Assembly (NCBI GenBank): GCA_028564705.1
Contig: JAPXFQ010000189.1
Coordinates: 1,701,501 to 1,765,500, forward strand
Source: Apricaphanius iberus
Lineage: Eukaryota; Chordata; Actinopteri; Cyprinodontiformes; Aphaniidae
DNA length: 64,000 nt
Direction: 5' to 3'
Of the stretch, positions 13,578-24,357 are shown in pieces; positions within the stretch are counted from its first letter, which is position 1, and each line of letters begins with the position of its first letter. The notes under the pieces are model-generated. The model did no database searches, was not told the DNA's origin, and saw only the letters and a program-made list of their open reading frames with translations. A program made the translations under genes and the position numbers.

Positions 13578-13860
13578 ACAGTGGCGGACTGGGCCAATAA
13601 TGCAGGCAGGGAATTTGATACTATTCCAGGCCACCACCAAAAAGCTGCATTGACTATTAATTACGTCAACTATAGAGCACAGTTTTGGTGAAATGATCTG
13701 GGGATGATGTTAGGCTGACCAATCAAAGATGTGGGCTCTCCTTTGGACTTTGGACCACCCAACCTGACCATCTGCAGACGCTGAGCGAGCCAGTTCAGCG
13801 GCCAGGCCACCGCGAAATGTCCCGGCGCTCTCGATGACCAATTCACCACTGGTCCTGAAT
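13578..13860. mobile_element. MITE-like unit, ends CAGTGGCGGACTGG / CCACTGGTCCTG
   Basis: The segment opens with CAGTGGCGGACTGGGCC and closes near 13846-13858 with ACCACTGGTCCTG, which is a decayed inverted copy of the opening. I recall this kind of terminus from high-copy fish repeats. The interior is more GC-rich and carries no transposase. It lies directly after the Tc1-like remnant. The superfamily is unassigned. Confidence 0.5.
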
Positions 13861-15007
13861 ACAAATCCACAGTTCTTATTTTTATAAAACGTTGTATTGC
13901 ATGCATCCATCACATAAAACCCTAAGAAAATACTTTAATATTGGTGGTTTTATTGAACAAAAAACAAAAAAATTCCCAAAGCTATGAAGACTGTCTAAGG
14001 CACTGCATTTTTCAACTGTTTGGTGGAGGGAGAAATGTCAACTGTTTTTAAAGGAAAAATGTCAAGCTGAAAGAAGTAGAAACAAATCATAGAAAAACAA
14101 ATAAAGCAAGCAGCAACACTGTTTTGATTCTGCGCTGTAACAATGTCCCTCACATGAATCGCTGAACATAAATCAAAAATTGATACTAAATTATTTACCG
14201 ATATAAACTCAGCTAATGCTCGACATGTGTTCTTTCTCTCACATGAAAAAAAAGGTTTGAGCTATTTCAAAGGGTCTATTGACTCAATATGTGGGGTGGA
14301 CTGCACAGTGCACCTCTAACACGACACAGTGAGTAATTAAACTTCAGGAATTTATTGTATTTTCTCACAAAAATCAATTTCCAAAACATTTCATGGCTCT
14401 GGATGTATTTGCCAGACAATACATTACAATTATTAGAAAGCATTAAACACTTCCCTTCATTTGGGGTGTAAATTAAGTTAAAATTACCTCAGACTGAGCT
14501 GAACTAAAGAGATAAAACTTTGAGAAGTTACAGACTTTCACTTTGGCTGAAATGAGGCCCGCTTTGTTTTTCTGTTGTTCATTAGGAAGAGCTTTAGTTT
14601 CGGTTTCATATTTAATTTCCCGCTGTGTCATTGTGAGGAATTAAGATCAAACAGAGGACAAACTGGCCCTACAAACCTAACGCTTACTAACAGAAACCCC
14701 CCTTGTCTCTTCCACTTCCCATTCTTTTAACCCCCTACCGAGAACAATCCTGGAAGGTAGATAAAAAGAGCAACAAAAGATAATTAAATCTAAAAAAGGA
14801 GTGGAAAATCTTTGTTTTCTCTCTCAAACAGTTGGGGATAGATTTTAGCACAGTAAGAGTTGGGCTAATGTATGCAATAGCCCTATGGGAGTCCTTCAAT
14901 GTTTAGATTCTGCGTGGCACATGCATGGGTAAATACAATATTATTCTTCCCTGTAATTGTAATATGTTCCTATTTTTACTTTCTTACCTAATTACATTTA
15001 GAAGTAA

Positions 15008-15041
15008 TTGGTGGTTCAAAGTAACAACTTTGAACCACCAA
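15008..15041. repeat. Perfect 15-bp hairpin with 4-nt loop
   Basis: Left arm TTGGTGGTTCAAAGT at 15008-15022 is the exact reverse complement of 15027-15041, with loop AACA. The stem is too short for a typical pre-miRNA. It could be a fold-back insertion or the core of a palindromic repeat. Confidence 0.9.
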
Positions 15042-15239
15042 AAGGCAATTTTGGAAACTCAACAATTATCAGTTTACATGACATCATCAGAGGAGTGAAG
15101 TCTGCATTGATGTGCATTGTTGTCCCAACTAGGGCCAGTCCCATTAGTGACAAATTTAAAAGTATAATACAGTAATGCCTCACATAGACCGGGCTATTTA
15201 GGCGGGAATTTAATATTCATTGCTTTTGCAGCTTGGTTG

Positions 15240-15560
15240 GCTTTTAGGTGCTATCACCCTCATCCACCCTCTTCCCAGCCCCACCCACTCCTAGCGCTGC
15301 TGCCATTAACACCACTACATCCAGCAAACAGGGGGCAAACGGCAGTGGCTGGGAGAGACATCTGAACGCACATCTAGCCGTCTCTTTGACCCGCCCTCCT
15401 TCAGTCATTTTCCCCCCATTCTCTGCGCCGGGCCGCCTCTCTCTGTCCCCAATCACTCTCCCTGTCCTTGTTTTTGATCTTCAAACGCTGGTAGGGATAA
15501 TGACTACAAATCAGGGATGAAGGTGAGTGATCACAATGTGGCCCACCCATCCCAGCTGGC
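15240..15560 (+). promoter_or_regulatory. GC-rich block ending in a consensus splice donor; candidate exon or regulatory element
   Basis: The block is locally GC-rich with CpGs and pyrimidine-rich runs. It ends in GGATGAAG followed by GTGAGT, a textbook splice donor, at about 15515-15526. A 90-codon frame begins at GTG and stops just before the donor, so coding use is doubtful. It may be an untranslated first exon, a non-coding RNA exon or a conserved non-coding element. I see no paired acceptor. Confidence 0.25.
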
Positions 15561-16804
15561 CTTTTTACTCCCCTCATATGATGCATCTTCCTGACTCTTT
15601 CTGAGAACCTGCTGAACTGCACCGTAAGGATTTCATGTGTAGTTCATGGGAGGCAGAACGTGGCAGGACAGATTTTGTGTGCAAGTCCTCAAAAATATAT
15701 GTGGACAGACAGTTCTAACTTTAACTTTGTGCTTGAATATTAGCTTGTTTTTAAGACAACAGTACCGGTATTTAGCAATTCTGATAAAGGTGGATTTTAT
15801 TTCACAACACAGACATTAAATTAGTCAATTTTCAAAACAAAGGTTCAAAACAAAACATTTATTCTAGTTCTGTCACTAAAGTAGAGAATGGTTGGTCTAA
15901 ATCAAACAACTTTTAATTGAAACAGCTCTTCATGCAAAAAAAACAAAAAAAACATTCAGAATTTACTTCTACATCCCGCTTAGGAATGACATACTGTATA
16001 TTAATTCTCAGAATGTTGAACTTCACAGTCCGATTCCTTACCTAAATCAATTGAACTGAAGGAAACAAGGCTCTATTCAAAGGTGAAAGGCTCTTGTAAA
16101 CTGAAAAGACTTTCGTTAGAAACTCCTCTTAATCCAATGAAGAGTCACATGTCCCCTCTAGATGTCTGCTGTGTATTCAGTCTCACTTTTACCTACAAAT
16201 CTAAAAATTCCTATCTTGATTTCTTGGTTTGACCAAGATACATAAATGTAAGTATGTATAAGTAATGTTCAGTTGCGTGTGTGTTGGTGTTTCTATCTAA
16301 TGAAATCAAATAATAAAATAATCAACTTTATTGTGTTTTTAAAGTGAAAATGAATAAAAAAACTGTAGAAAATTTGAAGAATTGTTTTTTCCTCAATTTC
16401 TTTTGCATAGTTTGCACATTCCATCTAATTTCTTTCTACATTAGATTTAAGATGTGGATTTCAATAAATTGTATTCTTTCAACTGCTCCCATCATAGGCA
16501 ATCAGCATGTTTTTGGTGAACCACGCATTTGTTCATGTCAGATGCAATTCCTGACACAACCCTCACTGGCCGAGAGAACAGAGAATGGATTAATTTAAAT
16601 GTGTTCATTTTACTAGACAATTTTTAGCTTTAGGGGTTTTTCCCTTTTTGATAGATCCTTACCTTTTAAACTATACTGAGCACTCTAGTATTTCTCGTAA
16701 CTTCATTTTTAAACACCTCGATAATACTGAAAAATGCTAACTTTAGGACACCTAATGGCATGATGGTTTCATTGATAAAAAGATCATATTCTTAGTTCGA
16801 TCAC

Positions 16805-16850
16805 ATTCTTCATTTAATTCATTTATTTATTTATAAAGCCCTTTAAAAGC
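16805..16850 (-). mobile_element. Possible LINE 3' tail fragment
   Basis: On the minus strand this reads as TTTTAAAGGGCTTTATAAAT followed by AAT-rich tail units, like the L2-type 3' ends elsewhere in the window. It is very short and AT-rich, so chance similarity is possible. Confidence 0.35.
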
Positions 16851-18159
16851 CATAAATCAGACAAATGACTCCAACCATATGATTTTTAATATGTGAAGCT
16901 TGATTTTTTTTCCTCAAATACTCACTATATCAAATTCTTGTCTTGTGCTCTATGGTGGAAGATCTAAGTCTGAGATAGCTACACTAATCTTATAAAAAGC
17001 AGTTTTAAAGGATTACATTGATTTTTTAAAAGTATAGCAAATAACATATGGAAAAAAAAATACTTTTGACACAGCCATACAACCAAAAATAACTTATAGC
17101 ATCATTACATGTAGGTGATAAAGTGTCACTTGTAATACTTAGTTATTTGGTACATTTTATGGATCAGTACACCAGTTGCTTTTTTATGCAATTTTTGAAA
17201 ACATATTATTGTTTTAAAAAAATTTATACATTAACATAATAAAAATGTAATAAATACATAGCCATAAATGTCCAGTTTGTTAAATATAAGGTAAAGAAGA
17301 GAAAGAAAATATTAAAAGCAGTCAAGTAATGGTAACATTTTGAAAATATCAAATTTTATAATTTATAATAAAGAGATTTCAAGGTAAAAATATCCGATTC
17401 TGGTTACTGGCTACTTATTCCATACATATTTACTTCCTAAATCAGGGATTGGCGTTTCACTGGGTCATATAGGTTGCCTGTTGAAGTTGGTGACAGGGTT
17501 ATTAAATAATTCAACCTTCAGCCATTGTCCCATCTCTGCTCAAAACTTTTCCTACATAAAATTTCCAAACCATCTTTATTGAGGAAACTTGTCGCAATGA
17601 CCACACCGATGCAACTTTAAGATCACCTTTTTGTTTAGCCATCAAATCAAAAAGTGTCCTCCTACCAGGAGTCATATCCTTTCACATCATAAGTTTTTAA
17701 TGGGCAGTTTAGATGATTCATTCCAATCAAACATCTGTTCTCTGTTCCTTTTGTCAAGAGCAGCACCTGTTGACCTTTAGATGACCTCTGCTGGTAAGCG
17801 ATGTGGTGGTTGAAAGCTAAACCATGGTCTCCTGTTTCAGACTGGAGATTGGTGGGGGGGGGGAAATCAGGGGAGGTGTTATGACTACTGTTTACCTTAG
17901 AGGAGTACTGCCTCTTTCTCCCCCTTTTTTGTTAATAATGTGCTCCCGAAAAAAATGTTTCACTAGGGAGCAGGAGGTGAAATTTTTCTCATCCAAATGG
18001 ATGGCAATTTCCCACCATTTAGCACCTGAAGGTAATTAGCTTGAAGAGATTGCGGAGTGAGAAACACGTTCATGGAACATTAACTCTCGTATATTCTCCA
18101 GTTGCAGAGAATTAATAGGAAAGATTAAAGTTTAAAGAGAGCAAATGCCATTACCACAC

Positions 18160-18440
18160 AAACCACCTCTGTGTGGCACCATCTTCGGCTAACTTTTCCC
18201 CCTCTTCATAATAAGTCTGGATTTCACAATGGTGTTGGAGTCTTGTGTACAATAGCAGGTAATAAATGGTGGAAATGAGACAGTTTTTTAGGTCTGCTCC
18301 ATGGCTCTGTATGAGATAATGGGGAGCATCAATAGCCTGCAGCATTATTTTTCTCCTTAACAGCTTTCTGCTTGCTTCCACTACAGTCTGATGCAGTATG
18401 CTAATAACCATTTCAAACAACCTTGTGCTCATGAGAATGC
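18160..18440. promoter_or_regulatory. Candidate conserved non-coding element
   Basis: Repeat-poor, higher-complexity block containing an AATAGCCTGCAGCATTATTT motif near 18331-18350. A 110-codon minus-strand frame crosses it but has no recognisable features. Confidence 0.25.
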
Positions 18441-18983
18441 TAAGTATATGCAGACGATCTAATAAAGAATTTAATACCTTCAAATTCAGAGGTCCCAGTT
18501 ATATTGCCTTCAAATATAATTTTAAAATCACAAGCCACATTATTAAGTACACATGAGACTCCCTAATGCCTTCAGAATTGCTTTTACTCTTTCAAGAACG
18601 CATTCAAAAAGTTCTGGAAATAATTCTCTGAGATTTTGGTCCATAGCAACATGACAGCATCATGCAGTTGCTTCAGATTTGATGGGTGTAGGTCAAGTCT
18701 TCAGTTGCCCTGCATTCCAAAGCGGATCTAAAGGAAGATGCAGATAATGTGGCTATACTGGTTAAAAGAGGAGTAGAGTATGGCATCAAAATGATATAAT
18801 CTTAAAATGAAACTGAAAACAAACACTGAAGCAAAGCACTGAAAATAAAAATTTGCATTGAAAAATGTAATTGTAACTGAAAATATTAATTTTGAATGTG
18901 AAATACGGGGAGCTGTGGCCGGGTCCATGTCACACGAAAGCTCGGACACAACAACTGAGGGGGACCCTCTCTGATCGCGGGGA

Positions 18984-19019
18984 GACAACGTCTCCAAGGT
19001 CGACAACGTCTCCAAGGTC
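18984..19019 (+). repeat. 18-bp perfect tandem duplication
   Basis: GACAACGTCTCCAAGGTC occurs twice head-to-tail at 18984-19001 and 19002-19019. It sits in a CpG-containing patch (18900-19080) downstream of an AACTGAAA-rich stretch, which together look like a decayed interspersed repeat. Confidence 0.95.
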
Positions 19020-19440
19020 GACCCGGGTTGCATAAGTCTAGGATCCAATTGGTTGGTTAGTCCGGGTTGTGGAAAGGGGTGCATTTAGTGTGTTCATAGA
19101 GCTCTTCATTGAAACTTCCTGCAGAGGGGGAGGGGATTTTTATGTAACTGAGTGTTCAAAAATCAGTAAATGCGTTTTGTCCACATATGCTCATGTGAAA
19201 GGGAATTTGGCATCCAATATGTTTCCCACAGACAGTTGGACCCGCACCCATGCATTTTTACTCAGAAGTGTTATGATTATAAGTTGTGAAGCCCTCAATA
19301 CTTTTCAATGATTGGGCATAATTTAGTTTATTTTCAACATAATTTTGATGGATATTTCCAGAGATTTAAGCAAAAGGTTTAAGATGCTGCTGATGGAGCT
19401 CATAAAGCTTAAAGCTAATTGCAAGATGCTAGTTGCTAAG

Positions 19441-19443
<3 letters not shown>

Positions 19444-19486
<43 letters not shown>
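19444..19486. repeat. (TA)n microsatellite
   Basis: Perfect TA dinucleotide run of about 43 bases. Confidence 0.97.
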
Positions 19487-19488
<2 letters not shown>

Positions 19489-19547
19489 AATTTTGAACAA
19501 CAGGAAGTGTATCTGTATGAATAAAAACATGTATATATAGATCTCCA

Positions 19548-19735
19548 TGGAAACTACAGCCTTGATTTCCTGTTCTTAGCTGATAGGGGTGACACCAGGT
19601 CTAGTCTTCTGCTGCCGTAGCCCATCAGGTTCATAGTTCATAGTCGGGCTCATATAGTTGTCTAAATGCAGCAAATTTCTGTCACCCATACTAACAGAAA
19701 ATTGAACAATTAATTCCTAATGAAGTGGCCAGTGA
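19548..19735 (+). mobile_element. Internally deleted high-copy teleost repeat
   Basis: The segment matches, from recall, a very common fish repeat: a TTTCCTGTTCTTAGCTGA.AGG block, then GTCTTCTGCTGC.GTAGCCCATC near 19605, and finally CCTAATGAAGTGGCCAGTGA at 19716-19735, which is the typical terminal CCTAATAAAGTGGCCGGTGA sequence. The consensus interior between these is longer than here, so this copy has a large internal deletion. The superfamily is left unassigned. Confidence 0.65.
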
Positions 19736-21930
19736 TTTTATATGCAAAATGTTGAAAAAAAGTATTCTGTTTATGCACTGCTGTGTAGAAGTACACTTAT
19801 GTTCTTGCAGTTTCTGAGCTTTCCATCCTGAGGAGAAGTGTATTCTAAGGAAGATTAAACCAATGCAATAAGTCATACTTTTGTATTTAAAAACTGAAAT
19901 AAATTAAATTGAGACATGCTGGAATTTATTGCCCAGAAAATCCCATTCTACTATTTGATTTGAAAAGTCCAGTCCTCCAAGCTCTAGAAAATCTTTTTTA
20001 CTCATTTTAATACCCAGCATAACAGTCCTCATAATTCATTCGAGTGTGTTAAGCACAGTTTTATTAGATCTGAAACAAATTTTGGTGGGGGATCCTATAG
20101 GCCATTAACCATGGAGTAATTTTATCCTTGTTTCCTTAATGATGCCATAATGGCTAGTGAATTTCTTAACTAAAGACCAAAGAACATTTTGAAGGTCAGC
20201 TTCATCTCCAGACTCCTTCATGCGCTTCTGTGAGAGATTGGAAAAGTCTTAGAATTTTGAAGAGTCATTAATAACGCTAAAGCTGAAGGCCTATTTGTTT
20301 TATAGCTTTCTACCTTGTAATGTAACAGTTTATCCCTGTTCCTCTGCTTCTTTTCTTTACTTCCCTCTGCTTTGCAGCTTCTCTCAAGCAGAAAGAATAG
20401 AGTGCTGATTGAGAGGGTGCAAATGGCAGTGCAGTGACAAACAGATCCCAGATGTGGGTGCCTCGATAATTTAAATTTTATGCCTTTGTTATCACTTTAA
20501 TCATTTTTTTTATTCGTTTTGTCTCAGTGATCGGAGAAAGAGTTGATAGGCCGAAATTGCCCTGGGAACAATTTTTATTTGGTGTGTGGTGCAAAGTCTA
20601 ATTAGAATTAGAATTTTGCTGAGCCTTGAAATGGTTGGTGCTTTATCCTGATCGCCTTAGATATTGTTCGAAGTCAGTCATTTGTCATAGCAGAGCATGC
20701 TGGGAAGGCTGTTGCTAATCAAGCCTCTATCTCCTTCAGTCTTTTTCTGCTGCCATTGCACCTCTGTCCAAATAAATGCTGTTAGGTAAGGATGAATGCA
20801 GCCTTGGCTCTGACACTGAATGGTATGGATTCCCCACAAAGCAGTATTTAAGGCAACCCAAAGTGGAACGTCAAAAGAAGCTCAAAAATTAACATTTGTT
20901 TAGGAACACCTTTGAGTTTCATTTATGAATCTATATTTTTTCTGTACTTTTTGCTCTATGCAACCTAAAAACATGGCTTAATTTGTATGTTTTTGCTTTG
21001 TTTGAGTGTTTTACATTTTGACTGTTTTTTTGTGTTTTTACATATTCGAAGGATTTGTGATGGGTTATCTGAAATTCCCTTTTCTACTCTTTTTAATTGT
21101 TCTCCATGTTTGCGTTAATTTTCTAATTTAAAATTTTTTAATCTGCTTCTAACTGCCAAGTTTTAGCTGATGTTTTGTCTTTGTTCTCAGACCCACATTA
21201 CTTTTGCCTCATTGACAAAATATCTATCCATCAAATATGACCAATTTCTTAGATTCTCTAAGTAAAACCTTCATCACAACATGTAGCTACCACCCCTGTG
21301 TTTCAATGTAAACATGGGCGCAGATGGGGTGTGGGAGAGGGGGATCTGTCCCCTCCTAGATTCAGATCAACCCAGATCCATCCCTTCTATTTATAAGGCA
21401 AAAAAGAAAAAAAAAATTGGACGTTAAGCGATTGAAGCTCCATTTTTTGATAACACTGAACGCAGCAAAAAGTAACAGTAACATCAACTCCACGGGCCCC
21501 AGTGAGAGGAGCAGGAGCTGTAGAGCCCAGAGGCTTACATTTGGTTCACACTGTCCACAGGGTGGCGGGGTCAGGAAAATCACGCTCTATCCGCTGCAAC
21601 ACCTGTTCACACCAGATGCTTATTTCTCTGTGCCGATCAACAAGCGCTTCAGCTCAGCTGTTGTTTAATAAGAGATAGTTTTTTTTCTTCATTGGTAAGT
21701 AAATAACCTCATAAAATCATTATGCTATGTTTCTGTGACTAGGATGTTTGTACACTCTCTAACTTATCCATTGTGGACCAACGCATCCTCACTCCCAACT
21801 CGTCACATATGGACGCATGGTAAGGAATCTGATCTTATGTCCATATCTGACAAGTTGGGAGTTAGGGTGTGTTGTGTGGACAGCCAGAGAGGGAGTGTTT
21901 GGCAGAATAAAGTCTAGTGTAGATATACAG
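19736..21930. other. Intergenic, no gene recognised
   Basis: The block at 20380-20790 is higher-complexity and may be conserved non-coding DNA. The stretch 21290-21670 contains purine-rich and GC-rich pieces that resemble an old fish interspersed repeat. No supported coding sequence was found. Confidence 0.5.
20380..20790. promoter_or_regulatory. Candidate conserved non-coding element
   Basis: Repeat-poor block of about 400 bp with mixed composition and several ATTA/TAAT cores (for example TAATTAGAATTAGAATTTTG near 20599). It has no coding support. The regulatory role is inference. Confidence 0.3.
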
Positions 21931-22946
21931 TTAAAGGAAACGTATATAGGATTGTGGCCAAAAGAGGTACTGCAATCACATTCAAAGTACTGTAGAACTG
22001 TGTATCCCTTCCGGACTCGAGGTTGCCAGCTGCTGCGGGATCCAGCAGGAACGGCTGACCCTAACTAAATAATATTAGCAATGGTCATACAGGTTAACTT
22101 GCAGCATGTGTAGTCCACAATGTACGTGAAGAACGAATGAGGAATTATTTGTACCGAGGTATAGGCTACTCAATACGTCTCCATTACGTTTCACATTGCC
22201 AGAATCGACGTGCTGTTGTTTTCCTCGACAGTTCAGCATAATGACAAAGAAACGGGCCCTGATGCTAATGTTAGCAATGACGACTCGTCGTTTTTATCTC
22301 CCAAACAATTCCTTACCTTTTCAATTTGATGACCAATCTCCTCCATATGCGCTAACGTAACGTTACTTTCCACGAACATGCATAACTTTGTTCGACTGTC
22401 GTGAATATTTGAAATGTCAATTTACATTAAGTACAGGTTAGCCAAACATAGGTGAATCTTACCTGTCCAGGAGAAAATTGGCGACGTTGACGTCTGTATT
22501 CAAATTGTTCTCAATTTTCAGCCGTCTCCATCTTTCAAAGGCATCTCCTATACAAATCCTTGTTTTATTTCGGACTTTGTCACAACGTATTTCAGAGTGA
22601 TAACGAGGTCTTTTCAGTTTCCTAACGTTATACATGTTTTGTCCGTAACATTCAGAGCTTCAGCTGTGGTAAACAGAGCAGAGTTGGCAACCCGGATGAG
22701 GAAACTCTAATGACTTCGTGATTTGTAGATAGCTTGAGGGTGGAGCCTCAGATCAAAACAGAACATGACAACAATAACATCACTTGAGGGCTGCAACTTT
22801 CACTTTTACATAACAATATCCTGGCCGGACCACTATTGACAGTGATATAAGTATTTCAAAAGAACATGATTTCTTAATGTCTAGTAACATATCGGGGCCA
22901 TTTTATGATTAATTAAAATACATTTCTTACATACGTTTCCTTTTAA
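21931..22946. mobile_element. TTAA-bounded DNA element with terminal inverted repeats
   Basis: The left end is TTAAAGGAAACGTATATAGG at 21931-21950. The reverse complement of the right end (22927-22946) begins TTAAAAGGAAACGTATGTAA, so the ends are inverted repeats with only small differences. TTAA at both edges would be the target duplication of a TTAA-specific family such as piggyBac or Kolobok. The roughly 1-kb interior is relatively CpG-rich and has no long open frame, so it would be non-autonomous. The superfamily is inferred from the target site only. Confidence 0.65.
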
Positions 22947-23449
22947 AATACAAATTTTTGTTTATCTACTCTTCACATTTATTATATTTTATCTTCGCTG
23001 GTATTTAAAGTGTGCAGGAGTCTTGAAAACTGCACAAGCCTTTTATCTGCCAGGTGATCAGGGATTCTTTAAAGAAATTGAAGCTGACAACCCTTAACAT
23101 TTAGAAATGTAACAATAAATGGCTTTCATGCAGATGTCCCAAAGTGTTGGTGGCAAACACCATCAGAATCAGATTCACAGATATCACTCACAAAAAAAAG
23201 ACTCCGACAGGATCAACCATCAATCAGACCCATCACATTACTCTGTCATCACTACCTTAAATGAGAATTATGCCCCTTTTCCACATAGGTTTTTAGGTTT
23301 TATGTTCTATTTCTGTTTATTTACCCTGACAACTAGCACAACTTAACAAATAAAATGATAGCTTTTATCTATAGGCATTGAAAAACCAGAAGTTTTCATG
23401 TGTTTTGAAAGACTAACTTAACAGAAGTGCATAATTTTTAGGTTTAGGA
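22947..23449. other. Intergenic, no gene recognised
   Basis: Short frames only. Nothing recognisable apart from AT-rich DNA. Confidence 0.5.
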
Positions 23450-24154
23450 AAATTAAACCATTTCTTTTACAAGTAAAAGTCTAGTGGGGTGTAAAGATGT
23501 GTTCAGCTGCTAGAACCACCTTTCTCTGCAAAGTCAGCTGCAAATGTCTCCGGTGGTATGTCACTTTTGCATCTAGATACGTTTTTTTCTACTTTATTTT
23601 TTTTCAAAATAGCTTAAGCTCTGTCAGTTTTGAGACTCCCTGTATTTATAATTTTTTGTTTTAGGTTGTTGTCTTACTGGAACCACCCTTCATTTGCAGT
23701 CCAACAGTTTTTGCCCTGTATTCATCAACCTTTACCAGCTTCTCTGTCTCAGCTGAAGACAACCATCCTCACAGCATCATGCTGCTGCTTCCAGTTTTTA
23801 AAATGGGCATGGTGTGTTCAGGGTAGACAGCTTAGTTTTGGTCTCATTTGACCAGAGGACCTTTTTTCAAATGTTTGCTGTGTGAATGAAGTGTGAAATA
23901 AATAATTGTTCTATAGATTCTCTTGAGTGGAAGTGGATCTTTGCAGCTACTTCAGAGCTGGATATGTCTGTTTAAGTAGAGTCTGTATAGATTTACAGCT
24001 GTGCCATACTTTTTTCATTTTTAAATGTTGGTTGCTATATGAGAAGTTTACAGCTTGGGAATTGTTTTAAAACCTAACCCAGTTTAAACTTAATTTCTGA
24101 TCTGTCTGGTGGGTTTCTTTGTTATTTATGATGTTGTTTGTTCAACTATGTTCT
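23450..24154 (-). mobile_element. Tc1-like transposon, left part (split by L2)
   Basis: On the minus strand this carries the 3' two thirds of a fish Tc1-like element in order: the GAACCACCTTT.TCTGCAAAGTCAGCTGCAA block near 23513, a GCTCTGTCAGTTTTG block near 23617, a CCCTGTATTCATCAACCTTTACCAGCTTCTCTGT block near 23715, the GCATCATGCTGCTGCTTCCA block near 23774, a GGTGTGTTCAGGGT block near 23811, and a GATCTGTCTGGTGGGTTTCTTTG block near 24099. It runs to the CTAAC at 24155-24159, where the L2 element begins. The transposase frame is destroyed. The far terminal repeat is missing. Confidence 0.85.
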
Positions 24155-24159
24155 CTAAC
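24155..24159 (+). repeat. Target-site duplication CTAAC, left copy
   Basis: CTAAC precedes the L2 5' end and recurs at 29032-29036 directly after the L2 tail. Joining the flanks there restores the Tc1-like consensus (TTCTCTAAC followed by A..CCTCTGA). Confidence 0.8.
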
Positions 24160-24357
24160 TAAGTTACTCTGACTGCCGAAGGAGCAGGACGTGTTTTCCT
24201 CTCCTCTACTCCTGCTCTCTTCCCCCCGCTACCTATCTTTCTTTTTCTTTTCTTTTATTTTTTATTTACTCACCCTAAGGACACTAGACGACCTCCCTGG
24301 GACAACTTTTATTCTTTTTTCTACTTTTCCACTGTGGACAAAGAAACGAAGACTACA

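Larger units (their letters stand above)
13861..19540. other. Intergenic, mostly AT-rich, no gene recognised
   Basis: I see no supported exon apart from the speculative donor at 15520. Blocks at 15240-15560 and 18160-18440 are listed as regulatory candidates. A perfect hairpin lies at 15008-15041, a partial minus-strand LINE tail near 16805-16850, and an 18-bp tandem duplication at 18984-19019 within a CpG-containing patch that is probably an old repeat. Confidence 0.5.

Noticed and set aside
15008..15041. microRNA precursor
   Set aside because: The 15-bp stem with a 4-base loop is too short for a typical pre-miRNA hairpin.
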